Of a stretch of DNA of 64,000 bases, positions 16,775 to 25,921 are shown one piece after another (within the stretch, counting starts at the first letter, position 1; every line of letters begins with the position of its first letter). The notes below the pieces were generated by a model. That model ran no database searches. It was not told the origin of the DNA and worked only from the letters and a program-made list of their open reading frames with translations. The DNA is from Dyadobacter sp. CY356 (GTDB lineage: Bacteria > Bacteroidota > Bacteroidia > Cytophagales > Spirosomataceae), in NCBI RefSeq assembly GCF_021440195.1, contig NZ_JAJTSZ010000001.1, forward strand, positions 1,240,001-1,304,000, read 5' to 3'. The position numbers were made by a program, and so were the translations under genes.

Positions 16775-17842
16775 TTATTTGCCCTCATACATGCCTTCAT
16801 AATATTTTTGGTAGGCTCCGGACGTTACGTTGTTGAGCCACTCCTCATTGTTAAGATACCAGCTCACAGTTTTGTCCAGTCCTTCGGCGAATTGAAGCGA
16901 AGGTTCCCAGCCCAATTCATTTTTCAGTTTCGTTGCATCGATCGCATAACGCAGATCATGTCCTGCCCGATCGGTCACGTAAGTTATCAGCTGCGCGGAT
17001 GTACCTGGCGCACGACCCAGTTTCTCATCCATCGTTTTACAAAGAAGGAAAACCAGATCAAGGTTTTTCCACTCGTTATGGCCGCCGATATTGTAGGTTT
17101 CACCTACGACGCCTTTATGAAATATTACGTCAATAGCGCGTGCATGGTCTTCGACGAACAACCAGTCGCGGATATTTTCCCCTTTTCCGTAAATCGGTAA
17201 GGGTTTGTTTTGAATAATGTTGTGGATCATCAACGGAATCAGTTTTTCAGGAAAATGATTCGGTCCGTAATTATTGGAACAATTCGAGATCACCACAGGT
17301 AATTTATAGGTCGCATAATAGGCTCTTACAAAATGATCAGAAGACGCTTTTGAAGCAGAGTAGGGTGACCGAGGATCGTATTTGGTTGTTTCAAGAAAAA
17401 ATTCATTAGGATCATGCAATTCACCATATACTTCATCTGTGGAAACATGATAAAAAAGTCTTTCAGGATCCGGTTTGGATAAGTCTTCTTTCCATGCTTT
17501 GCGCGCCGCATTTAACAAATTCGCAGTACCCACAACATTTGTCATTACAAACGACAAGGGGTCAGAAATTGAGCGGTCTACATGTGATTCCGCCGCCAGA
17601 TGAATAACCCCATAAAAATCATTTTCTGTAAACAGATTGTCTATAAACAACGCATCTGTGATATCACCTTTTACAAACGTATAGTTGTCCTTTTCCTCAA
17701 TATCCAGAAGGTTTTCAAGGTTTCCGGCATATGTCAATGCGTCTAGGTTATAAATTTGATAGTCAGGATACTGGTTGACAAATCTTCGTACAACGTGCGA
17801 TCCAATGAACCCGGCACCGCCTGTGATAAGTATTTTTTTCAT
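16775..17842 (-). CDS. rmlB: dTDP-glucose 4,6-dehydratase
   Basis: 355 residues from the ATG at 17842 (MKKILITGGAGFIGSH); a longer reading from 17878 adds 12 residues with no homology value. NAD-binding GGAGFIG, VIHLAAESHVDRSI, HVSTDEVYGEL with the catalytic Asp/Glu, and PYSASKASSDH with catalytic Tyr/Lys. It converts dTDP-glucose to dTDP-4-keto-6-deoxyglucose. Flanked by rmlC upstream and rmlA downstream. Confidence 0.95.
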   Translation of the reverse strand: MKKILITGGAGFIGSHVVRRFVNQYPDYQIYNLDALTYAGNLENLLDIEEKDNYTFVKGDITDALFIDNLFTENDFYGVIHLAAESHVDRSISDPLSFVMTNVVGTANLLNAARKAWKEDLSKPDPERLFYHVSTDEVYGELHDPNEFFLETTKYDPRSPYSASKASSDHFVRAYYATYKLPVVISNCSNNYGPNHFPEKLIPLMIHNIIQNKPLPIYGKGENIRDWLFVEDHARAIDVIFHKGVVGETYNIGGHNEWKNLDLVFLLCKTMDEKLGRAPGTSAQLITYVTDRAGHDLRYAIDATKLKNELGWEPSLQFAEGLDKTVSWYLNNEEWLNNVTSGAYQKYYEGMYEGK

Positions 17843-17877
17843 AATATTAACGTTTTTCAATCTTAAACTAAATAGCA

Positions 17878-18435
17878 CTAAACACGAACCCCTTCCAGAT
17901 TTTTCTCAATATATTCCTGAAAAGTTGGAAGTATTTGATCCTTCGCGGAAACAATAGGATTCGTAACTCCCCAGGGAATGTTCAAAAAAGGATCATTCCA
18001 GTGTATGCCGGCTTCGGCCTCTTTGCAATAACCTCCTGTACATTTGTAGTGGAATATACTGTCTTCCAAAGCAACAAATCCATGTGCAAAACCCTCAGGA
18101 ATATAGACCATGTTACCATTTTGAGCATCCAGTTCGAAAAGTTCAAATTTTCCAAAAGTTTTTGAATCCGGACGAATATCCAGGGCAATATCCAGGACAC
18201 GTCCCGAAATTACACGGACAAGCTTACCTTGTGCATGTTCTCCCGTTTGAAAGTGTAAACCGCGAACAACACCCTTCGTGGAGAATGATTGGTTATCCTG
18301 AACAAATTGGTTTGTAAAGCCCTGTTTCTCCCAGGATGATAGATTGAACGACTCGAAAAAGTGACCACGGTCATCGTGAAAGATAGCAGGCCTGATTACG
18401 TAAACATCCTGCAAACTTGTGTTTTCAAATTTCAT
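17878..18435 (-). CDS. rmlC: dTDP-4-dehydrorhamnose 3,5-epimerase
   Basis: 185 residues, the usual size. IFHDDRGHFFESFN, VVRGLHFQTGEHAQGKLVRV with the catalytic His, LDIALDIRPDSKTFGKF, and PEGFAHGFVALEDSIFHYKC: all conserved cupin-fold RmlC elements. It epimerises C3 and C5 of the RmlB product. Its start overlaps the stop of the preceding glycosyltransferase by 4 bp, indicating translational coupling. Confidence 0.95.
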   Translation of the reverse strand: MKFENTSLQDVYVIRPAIFHDDRGHFFESFNLSSWEKQGFTNQFVQDNQSFSTKGVVRGLHFQTGEHAQGKLVRVISGRVLDIALDIRPDSKTFGKFELFELDAQNGNMVYIPEGFAHGFVALEDSIFHYKCTGGYCKEAEAGIHWNDPFLNIPWGVTNPIVSAKDQILPTFQEYIEKNLEGVRV

Positions 18436-19532
18436 TTTTTCGTTGAGTAAATGGTTTTAAAATGATTTTCGTATTGATCAATGATATTATTCCATTCATA
18501 GATGTCTTCAACTTTTTTCAAATTCGCTTCTACAAACCCGGCGTAATCTATCTTTTTTACACTGTCAATACACTTTGCCACTTCTGTATTAGCAGAAAAA
18601 TAGAAAGCATCCGTCCCAAGGATGGCACTGTTGAACATATTTTGATTCGCACAAATTAATGTCTGAGATGCCATGGCTTCAAGTAGGGAGGGGTTTGTAC
18701 CACCGACAGAATGTCCATGAAAATATAAATTAGAATAATAACGTAAATTATTCAGGACATTGATATCATAAACGCCACCGATAAACCTGATGTGTTTATG
18801 CGCCATGAATTTTTCTTTAAGATATTCACCATATTTTGTGGCATGCTTTCCGATCACCAGAAATGGTGTTTTTAAAGTTGCAGCAGCCGCTCCTTCCAGA
18901 ATCGTATCAATATTATTCTCCGGTTCAAATCGAGCCACTAGCATGTTGTAATCATATTGATTAACATCGTAAGGGAGCAAATCAGTGGTATCCGGGGTTA
19001 AAAATGGAAACGCACCATAAGGTATATACGTAGAGGGAATGTTGTATTTTTTAGTCAAATAATCCTGAATGCCTATGGAATCAGAAATCCAGTGATCACT
19101 AAAAACCGTCGCTAGATATTCTGCTTGTTTGAGGAACCACTGTACCGGCTTTGAATATTTGGAGCGTGACCATTCCAGACCGTCCATATTTGTTGTGATA
19201 ATACTTTTACTCCTGGGTAGCAACCAGCCCCATATTGTGCTGCTTGTATAGCCCAGTTGAAGAATGATGTCAAAGGATTTTTTTCTTGTATCCAGAATGC
19301 AGTTCAGATCATAGATAAACTGCCCGACGGTTCCCCATTTATCTTCCGGATCCTGGCAATGGACAAGCTTAACACCGTTCCATTCAGACTGCTGGTAAGG
19401 GTGAAGATGGGAGTTGTAAACAGTAATTTCGTGACCGCGTTGTACTAGCCCTTTTGCTAAATATTCTGCAAATTGTTCGAAACCGCCGTAGTAATTTGGG
19501 ATTCCGCGAGTTCCTATAATTGCTATTTTCAT
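18432..19532 (-). CDS. GT4-like glycosyltransferase with DUF1972 domain (likely rhamnosyltransferase)
   Basis: 366 residues. N-terminal GTRGIPNYYGGFEQFAEYLA (7-26) is the DUF1972 signature, and the C-terminal half is a GT-B nucleotide-sugar domain with IRFIGGVYDINVLNNLRYYS and FHGHSVGGTNPSLLEAMASQ (the E-x7-E region). Characterised members of this type often transfer rhamnose in capsule pathways; here the gene is fused by a 4-bp overlap to rmlC, which supports rhamnose as the donor, but this is inference. Cytoplasmic face of the inner membrane. Confidence 0.85.
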   Translation of the reverse strand: MKIAIIGTRGIPNYYGGFEQFAEYLAKGLVQRGHEITVYNSHLHPYQQSEWNGVKLVHCQDPEDKWGTVGQFIYDLNCILDTRKKSFDIILQLGYTSSTIWGWLLPRSKSIITTNMDGLEWSRSKYSKPVQWFLKQAEYLATVFSDHWISDSIGIQDYLTKKYNIPSTYIPYGAFPFLTPDTTDLLPYDVNQYDYNMLVARFEPENNIDTILEGAAAATLKTPFLVIGKHATKYGEYLKEKFMAHKHIRFIGGVYDINVLNNLRYYSNLYFHGHSVGGTNPSLLEAMASQTLICANQNMFNSAILGTDAFYFSANTEVAKCIDSVKKIDYAGFVEANLKKVEDIYEWNNIIDQYENHFKTIYSTKK

Positions 19533-19562
19533 TATCGTGATGGTATTACCAGAAAGTAATAA

Positions 19563-20672
19563 TTATTTTAAACCTTCTTTTACTCCTTGTAAAAGGCTAT
19601 CCTTCAGTATTACAGAGGGAGTAAGCCATGCCCCCTCTCCATATTCGTTCCAGGCATATATTACCATAATTTTTTGCGCATAGCTACTTTGGTTTTTCAG
19701 AACCCACTCTTTACAGGCTACAACGGCATTTTTAATTGAATTTTTCGAATAACCAGTGAATCTTTGGGAATAAGTAACTGGTCCTTTATCCCAGCCTCGT
19801 CTGTCCCAATTTGAAGTTATACTCGGAATAACGGGGTGATGGCTAATTTGACGCTGCCAGTCCCATACTTGAACCTGCCTGTAATTCATGCTGTCGATTG
19901 GAACAATCTCTTTTTTTGATCTTCCAAAGCCATTTTCATGGTAATTATAGCCCGTGATAATATCAAATCCACAATCCTCTGCTAAACCTATTGCTTTTTT
20001 AGACGGATCTGCACACGCAGCAAAAGATATCCCCTTGAGACCTTCCGCTTTGGCTATATCTCTAAATACTTGGAAAGCACGATTAACTTCTTCACTAGAA
20101 CCAAAACAATCAACCAGAGATTGTACCTGAAAGAAGGTAATAAGTGGCTTTTCATCAACTAAAAGATATGATGGATCTTTGAATTTTTTACACCAATATT
20201 TACACAGATCGATCCAATCAGTTTTGTCGAAAAGAAATCCTTTGTGATTAGCTATAAGTAAGGAGAATTTAATCTTCCGCTTATTTTGAGATTTAAGGTA
20301 TAGTTTTAACGCATTATTTAATGGTATGTCATCTATTTCACCAGACTTAGGATTTTTCTGGAAATACCAACAAAAGTCGAAAAATGTAATTCCTGCATCG
20401 TAAGCGACTTCAATCTGTTTATTTATTATTTCAGGTGTGCTGGTAACCCATCCCCAAATCGGCTTTCTGTCCAAGAGACTGTCAGTAAGTCTCGAAGTAA
20501 TATGCGGGGTTTTTCCAGTCCACCCATCAAAATAATATGCCCCGACTTGAATTTTAGGAGATTGGGCAAAAGTTTGAGAAAAAAAAGGTAAGCCTAATAT
20601 TACAAATATCAACGTTCTGAAAACAGTCGTATTTTTTTTAGAGTACGTATTTGGGTTTCTTCTCAATAACAT
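19563..20672 (-). CDS. Exported WbsX / GH99-like glycan-active protein
   Basis: 369 residues with an N-terminal membrane/signal segment (TLIFVILGLPFFSQTFA|QS). IQVGAYYFDGWTG at the mature start, then VAYDAGITFFDFCWYF and, near the C-terminus, VIYAWNEYGEGAWLTPS, which match the WbsX/GH99-like fold (glycan endo-hydrolase or transferase relatives). WbsX-type genes are common in O-antigen and capsule clusters, usually without a signal peptide; the export signal suggests a periplasmic or surface role, perhaps trimming the polymer. Catalytic activity not provable from sequence alone. Confidence 0.7.
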   Translation of the reverse strand: MLLRRNPNTYSKKNTTVFRTLIFVILGLPFFSQTFAQSPKIQVGAYYFDGWTGKTPHITSRLTDSLLDRKPIWGWVTSTPEIINKQIEVAYDAGITFFDFCWYFQKNPKSGEIDDIPLNNALKLYLKSQNKRKIKFSLLIANHKGFLFDKTDWIDLCKYWCKKFKDPSYLLVDEKPLITFFQVQSLVDCFGSSEEVNRAFQVFRDIAKAEGLKGISFAACADPSKKAIGLAEDCGFDIITGYNYHENGFGRSKKEIVPIDSMNYRQVQVWDWQRQISHHPVIPSITSNWDRRGWDKGPVTYSQRFTGYSKNSIKNAVVACKEWVLKNQSSYAQKIMVIYAWNEYGEGAWLTPSVILKDSLLQGVKEGLK

Positions 20673-20683
20673 GATACATTTAT

Positions 20684-21499
20684 TTATAACCTTTTCAATG
20701 AGAAACTAACTTTGTTAAATAAGAATTTTATAATGTTTACTTTAAAATTTAGATTGTGAATTAAGTCATAATATATTCTTATTTGTCTTACAGGACTGGA
20801 AGCCTTTTTAAGAAAATATTTAAGTCCAATGACTTTGCTCCCTACTGCATTGTTTCCATGTTGACGATATAGAATTGTCGCCTCGTCTACAAAATCAATA
20901 TATCCATGCTTAGATATATTAATAGCTATCCACTGATCATGAATTATATGCTTTGACCGGATAGGAAGGATAATTGGCTTGGAAATTTTATTAAACATCG
21001 TCGTACAGCCGGCAACTACATTTAAAGCCAGAAGCTGATAAGGATCTTTAGCAACGGCTGGATTTAATTTTTGATTTTTTATGAATGAGTTGGCAATAAT
21101 ATTTAGTTCGCTATCAACTTCTGTTAAATCAGTGAATATTAATAAAGGTTTATCCGGATGGGCTTCCTCTAATTTTTTCATTGCATCGAAAGTAATTTCG
21201 ATTTTTTTATCCATCCAGACGTCATCCTGGTCACATAGCATTACATACTCAGCTTTGGAATTTTCAATCAACTTCGCAAAAGAAAGTGTGGAACCCAGTC
21301 TAATACCATCTTTTTCTAAAAGCTGAATTTTTTCGGGATACTTTGAAATATAATCTTTAATTATACTTACAGTTTTATCAAGTGAACCGTCATCTCGAAT
21401 AGTTATCTTCCAGTCTGTAAATGTCTGTCTAAGAATTGATTCAAATTGAGAAGATAAATACCTCTCCCCGTTATATGTAGATAAGAGGATTTCAATCAT
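20684..21499 (-). CDS. GT2 family glycosyltransferase
   Basis: 271 residues. IEILLSTYNGERYLSSQFES, KITIRDDGSLDKT and AEYVMLCDQDDVWMDKKIE (the DxD-type metal site within DQDD) are classic GT-A, family 2. C-terminal half contains HIIHDQWIAINISKHG and ILYRQHGNNAVGS, as in rhamnosyl- and other O-antigen transferases. Overlaps the next upstream gene by 4 bp, so both are translated together. Donor and acceptor are unknown. Confidence 0.88.
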   Translation of the reverse strand: MIEILLSTYNGERYLSSQFESILRQTFTDWKITIRDDGSLDKTVSIIKDYISKYPEKIQLLEKDGIRLGSTLSFAKLIENSKAEYVMLCDQDDVWMDKKIEITFDAMKKLEEAHPDKPLLIFTDLTEVDSELNIIANSFIKNQKLNPAVAKDPYQLLALNVVAGCTTMFNKISKPIILPIRSKHIIHDQWIAINISKHGYIDFVDEATILYRQHGNNAVGSKVIGLKYFLKKASSPVRQIRIYYDLIHNLNFKVNIIKFLFNKVSFSLKRL

Positions 21500-22260
21500 G
21501 ATTGACGGTAAATTAAATTTTTCAGATTAATAATTGTATTGTAGTATAGTTGAAAGTATACAAATTCAAAATAATGTCTAATAGTTACACCGAAATACTT
21601 ATTTTTTATTAGTAGGCTCTCTTTCATTGATTTTGTTATCAATTGATTACTCACACCCCCATATCTCATGTTCGCCACGTCGGATTCGATAAATTTAAAA
21701 GGAGTACCGGCATTATAGGCTCTAAGAACAAAATCATAATCCATTAATATTTTATAATGCAAGTCATAGCCACCAATTGTATCGTATATAGACTTGGGAC
21801 AAAACATGCCTGGATGCCATATTGACATTTCCTTTTCAATATTCTTTAAAGAGCTTTTCTTACTTTTAAATGTGTGCTCATTCTTAAATAATTTCACATT
21901 ACCACAAATTATTTCATTGGTAGCCGAATAATTATTTACTATAAGCTCAACGGCATTTTCTTCATACCAATCGTCTGCATTAATCATACCAATCAAATCT
22001 CCCGAAGCAAGTTTTATACCTTTATTAAAGGCATCCGAAATTCCCTGGTCTTTTTCAGAAATAAACTTAGAAATGTCATTTTCATATTTTTTTACAATAT
22101 TTAATGTTCTATCGTTTGAACCACCATCCACAATAATATATTCTATATTTTTATATGATTGAGAAAGAACACTCAGAATAGTATCTTCTAAGTATTTTTC
22201 ACCATTGTAGACAATAGTAATTATTGTAACTAACAAAGGTTTAGATTGTAAATGACTCAT
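21496..22260 (-). CDS. GT2 family glycosyltransferase
   Basis: 254 residues. VTIITIVYNGEKYLEDTILS, YIIVDGGSNDRTLNIVKKYE, ISEKDQGISDAFNKGIKLAS and GDLIGMINADDWYEENAVEL give a complete GT-A core with the NADD metal site. This form (WcaA/PglI-like, SEKDQGISDAFNKG) is common in capsule and colanic-acid clusters. It overlaps wzy by 20 bp at its start and the next transferase by 4 bp. Sugar specificity unknown. Confidence 0.88.
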   Translation of the reverse strand: MSHLQSKPLLVTIITIVYNGEKYLEDTILSVLSQSYKNIEYIIVDGGSNDRTLNIVKKYENDISKFISEKDQGISDAFNKGIKLASGDLIGMINADDWYEENAVELIVNNYSATNEIICGNVKLFKNEHTFKSKKSSLKNIEKEMSIWHPGMFCPKSIYDTIGGYDLHYKILMDYDFVLRAYNAGTPFKFIESDVANMRYGGVSNQLITKSMKESLLIKNKYFGVTIRHYFEFVYFQLYYNTIINLKNLIYRQS

Positions 22261-23485
22261 TAAAGTTTCGCTGTTTTAATTTTGAGTGAAGTTGCTTCTC
22301 GTTATTGAGTAAAAGACTGGATAAAGGGAAAAGTAGAAAAAATGCAGTGTAGGTAATCGGTTCAGATATAAATGTCAAGCATAGTATCAGAAAAAATATT
22401 ATTCTCTCCAATGTATTATTATTGACGAAATTGTTTTTGTAAAAAAGATAAAAAATAAGTAAACCCATTGGAATACCATACCAGGCAAAGACTCCCAAAA
22501 GCCCATTGGTAAAGCCACCGGTCATGAAGCCGCTTTGATCTAAATATGTCGTGGATAAAATTTGAGTTTCAATAAAGTTAACATAGGATTTTGATGTCAA
22601 ATAACTTGAGTCAAAGAGGCCATGACCTAAAATAGGGTTTTCCTTGATTAATTTCACACCGATTACAAAGTCTCTGTACCTAATTAACCCTGATGTATTT
22701 TGTCCGTTGAACTTATCTTCAATGTTATTTTGCACAACTACCACTGTACTTGCCATTAGTGTAATTAGCATTAGTAAAAAGAGAATCCTGGTTGCATTTT
22801 TTTCTTTAACCGTCTCAATGAAAAAGAATGTAAAGTTTAGTGCTAAAATAATAAATCCTGCCGTGGAGAATGTGGTAAGGATCAATGCAACAATTGAAAT
22901 CATTAACAATCTCGATTTCCTATTTTTAATGGCATAAAACAATAGTAAGTTCAACATTAGTTGTAAAAGGCCGGGTTCCCATAAGATTCCTGTGCTTCGG
23001 GCAGAGAATCCAGTTTGTTGAGTTACGAAAAATATAAAAGCCAAGGTCTTATATGGCATTCCAAGACCTGCCGGATAAAATAGGTTAGGCGCTAGTGTGT
23101 ATAAGATGAATCCAGCAGCCGCATGAATAAAAATGATAGACAGACATTTGTATAAATCGTCCATCATCTCATTACCTTTCTTGTATAGTTTAAGAAACAA
23201 GTATGACTCGAATATGAGTAAAAGTTGATATGTTAGCATTGAAACCTGAATCTGAGAATTGAAAAATTTGCCAATTAGCAGAAATGAGAATATAGATAGA
23301 AGTATCAAAAAGTCTTTACCTTTTAATTTATAAAAGGTTTTAGGAATAAGTAAGGCTAGAATAATGATTGCTAGAAAACTTCCCTGACCATCAAAAAATC
23401 GAATCCCACAACTTTGGATGATAATTAACATCAAAGTAAGAGTTCTGTAATTAAAATTTTTTAAAATTCTCAATGCCCCGTCCAT
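22241..23485 (-). CDS. wzy: Wzy-type polysaccharide repeat-unit polymerase
   Basis: 414 residues, overwhelmingly hydrophobic with about ten membrane segments (GSFLAIIILALLIPKTFY, LLMLITLMASTVVVVQ, GVFAWYGIPMGLLIFYLFY) and a large periplasmic loop with IKENPILGHGLFDSSY, the GHG/P loop pattern of O-antigen polymerases. Wzy families have little primary conservation, so identification rests on topology plus its place among glycosyltransferases and Wzx. It joins flipped repeat units in the periplasm. Confidence 0.8.
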   Translation of the reverse strand: MDGALRILKNFNYRTLTLMLIIIQSCGIRFFDGQGSFLAIIILALLIPKTFYKLKGKDFLILLSIFSFLLIGKFFNSQIQVSMLTYQLLLIFESYLFLKLYKKGNEMMDDLYKCLSIIFIHAAAGFILYTLAPNLFYPAGLGMPYKTLAFIFFVTQQTGFSARSTGILWEPGLLQLMLNLLLFYAIKNRKSRLLMISIVALILTTFSTAGFIILALNFTFFFIETVKEKNATRILFLLMLITLMASTVVVVQNNIEDKFNGQNTSGLIRYRDFVIGVKLIKENPILGHGLFDSSYLTSKSYVNFIETQILSTTYLDQSGFMTGGFTNGLLGVFAWYGIPMGLLIFYLFYKNNFVNNNTLERIIFFLILCLTFISEPITYTAFFLLFPLSSLLLNNEKQLHSKLKQRNFNESFTI

Positions 23486-23540
23486 TTGTTTTAATATTCA
23501 TCGTGTTTAAAAGACTTAAAGTCAGTAATAAATTGAAAAA

Positions 23541-24776
23541 TTAAGCGGATTCTCCAATCGATTTATATACAGCAATATTTTGTAAAATAATACTGTTGAT
23601 ATTATGCCTTTCGGAAGCTTTATCCCTAGCTCTTTTTCCCAAATTAATTGCGATATTTGGGTGATCTTTGATATAGAGTATTTTGCTTGTTAACGAATAA
23701 GGATCATTAGATGATATCATTAAACCTGTCTTTCCTTCTTCAATTAAACTTGGTATTCCCCCGACATTAGTTGATATAACGGGCATACCAATAAGCTGAG
23801 CCTCACATAAACTATTTGGACTATTATCTATGTAAGATGGATGAATATACATATCAGCTTCCTGCATTGATATTATTAACTCATCGGCTGTAGCAATACC
23901 TCTTAAATTTACATTTGTTTCCTTCGAAATTATCTTTAGCTTTTGCTCCCAAAAGGGAAATTCAGATATTCCAAACACATTCCATTCGAACTTTTTGTTT
24001 GTGAATTTCTGTAATAATTTTGCAGTTTTTAAAATTAAGTCGAATCCCTTATAATCAACTTTTGAAATGGTTGTAATAATTTTTATAACTTCTATTTCTT
24101 TTGAAACCAGGCACCATGGTCTCGCGTTGTAGAATTCTGATCTTAAAATTTCACTGCAATAATAATAATTTGCTTTCGGTGAATAGAGTTTGATAATATT
24201 CTCATCCCAATCAGTCCTTCCCATAAAATGAACATTATTCGATAGAATCTCTTCCTCTCGACGGGCGTTGTGAGTAAAGAACCTTAAATCTTTGTTTTTC
24301 TTTAAGCGACCTGCAAAAGTTGAATATTTATTATAATCGTTTAGATTAGTGTTAGCTGGAAAGAAAGCGTTTAAATAAGGACCTAAAATACCCTGGATAT
24401 GTATAACAATTGGTATATCTGTAACTTTATGAATCAAGCCAAAACCTTGTTCACTCCCAAATATGTGAATTACGTCCGGTTTAAAATCATCTACGACTTG
24501 CTTATAGGCATTTGTCTCAATTCCATCATATTTGTCATAGAAGAGATTATGTTTTAACTTTTTTAAGTACGTGTTGTACAGCGATATTGGGTAGTACGTA
24601 ACGTGCCCCAGCTTATCTTTAAAGACGTTATCAGGATGTAGTAAACAAATTGCTAATTCAATATCATCTCTTACTGAAATAGCTTCGATGAGAGACGAAA
24701 TCCAACCACAACCATTATAACCACTGTTTTGCTTTTTATATAAACCAGGCGAATCGCAAAACCATAATACTTTCAT
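23541..24776 (-). CDS. GT4-type glycosyltransferase
   Basis: 411 residues. N-terminal domain with WFCDSPGLYKKQNSGYNGCG and DVIHIFGSEQGFGLIHKVTD; C-terminal GT-B domain with WNVFGISEFPFWEQKLK, VNLRGIATADELIISMQEAD, and YIHPSYIDNSPNSLCEAQLI followed by GMPVISTNVGGIPSLIEEGK, the classic E-x7-E sugar-nucleotide site. Retaining transferase acting on the lipid-linked repeat unit at the cytoplasmic face. Sugar unknown. Confidence 0.88.
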   Translation of the reverse strand: MKVLWFCDSPGLYKKQNSGYNGCGWISSLIEAISVRDDIELAICLLHPDNVFKDKLGHVTYYPISLYNTYLKKLKHNLFYDKYDGIETNAYKQVVDDFKPDVIHIFGSEQGFGLIHKVTDIPIVIHIQGILGPYLNAFFPANTNLNDYNKYSTFAGRLKKNKDLRFFTHNARREEEILSNNVHFMGRTDWDENIIKLYSPKANYYYCSEILRSEFYNARPWCLVSKEIEVIKIITTISKVDYKGFDLILKTAKLLQKFTNKKFEWNVFGISEFPFWEQKLKIISKETNVNLRGIATADELIISMQEADMYIHPSYIDNSPNSLCEAQLIGMPVISTNVGGIPSLIEEGKTGLMISSNDPYSLTSKILYIKDHPNIAINLGKRARDKASERHNINSIILQNIAVYKSIGESA

Positions 24777-24802
24777 AATTTGTCTTGGTTAATGAATACT
24801 TA

Positions 24803-25861
24803 TTACTTCATGAATTGGTTTTTCCATATGGTAATGTTCTCTTCTGGCAACTTTATATTTGTTCTATATTCATTATGGATAAAAGCATTACACTTTTCAA
24901 GCTCCTCTCGTCTAATGACATTTAGATTTGTATCCTTACTTATTTCAAACGCACGATTGTCAACAGCTACAATTAAGCTACGTTTACCATGTTGAATAGC
25001 CCTTATGCCCGCATGTAGCCTTGTACCTACGTATTCTATGTCTTCATTAGTAGCTAAGATTTCATCATAAAAATGTAAATCAGGATTGACAGTAATAATT
25101 CTTTCTAAATCGGGAGCAATTTCTTTTAAATACCCCATATCTTCAAAGCCTTGGATCCATATATAGACCAAATCATAATTTGCCTGCAATAGTTTTATTA
25201 ACGCGGAGTCTTTGTTGTGGTCCTTATTGTAAAATGTGAGTGTAGTAATCACATTGGAAGCTTTTTTTGAAGGTATGGCACTGCAGGCTTCTTCATCTAT
25301 ACTCCAAAGGGTAGGGCAGGTAGTATTAATTACATTTTCAATCCCAATAGATTTTAACTTATCTTTTGTGTAAGAATCTCTTACGGAATGAAGAAAAGTT
25401 TTACTTAGTAGTCCTGAAAATAAGTTTTTTGTATAGTTGTTGGGCGTTTCTTGATATTGCCACCATCCCGTACCAAATAGAACCATTTTATTTGGGAAAA
25501 AGTAAGTGTCTCTTGGAGTAACTTTCCATTGAAATCTCGAATCCATGTTTGACGCAAGAAGATTTGTCCCTCCAATTAGGATAATGTCCTGCTCTTGCAT
25601 AAGTGTTACTGAATCCATTTTCCTACTCAGTTGGGTAGGAAACGTAGAAACAAAGGAAGTAGGAAATATCTGTCTGATATTTTTCTTGATCGCATCTTGG
25701 ATTATATAATCTCCCATATTACTGGTACCAATGGACGGATCCATCAAACCGATTCTTTGAAACAAAATATCTTCACCTTTTTCTTTTCGATCTTTTGACA
25801 GATAAGCATTTTTCCAATTACTAAGTTCTCTCTTAGATGCTCTAAATGTGTAATTAACCAT
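24803..25861 (-). CDS. Polysaccharide pyruvyl transferase family protein
   Basis: 352 residues. DPSIGTSNMGDYIIQDAIKK near the start, VTLMQEQDIILIGGTNLLAS, HSVRDSYTKDKLKSIGIENV and VGTRLHAGIRAIQHGKRSLI (conserved R-L-H-A) are hallmarks of this family (CsaB/WcaK type). Members add a pyruvate ketal from phosphoenolpyruvate to a sugar of the repeat unit, giving the polymer negative charge. Lies between Wzx and a glycosyltransferase; 61 bp after wzx. Some family members act otherwise, so the reaction is probable rather than proven. Confidence 0.82.
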   Translation of the reverse strand: MVNYTFRASKRELSNWKNAYLSKDRKEKGEDILFQRIGLMDPSIGTSNMGDYIIQDAIKKNIRQIFPTSFVSTFPTQLSRKMDSVTLMQEQDIILIGGTNLLASNMDSRFQWKVTPRDTYFFPNKMVLFGTGWWQYQETPNNYTKNLFSGLLSKTFLHSVRDSYTKDKLKSIGIENVINTTCPTLWSIDEEACSAIPSKKASNVITTLTFYNKDHNKDSALIKLLQANYDLVYIWIQGFEDMGYLKEIAPDLERIITVNPDLHFYDEILATNEDIEYVGTRLHAGIRAIQHGKRSLIVAVDNRAFEISKDTNLNVIRREELEKCNAFIHNEYRTNIKLPEENITIWKNQFMK

Positions 25862-25921
25862 TATTTGTTTTAATGTTTAGGGAATAAAAATTCTAAAATA
25901 TATGTTTCCAGCCGCGATATT

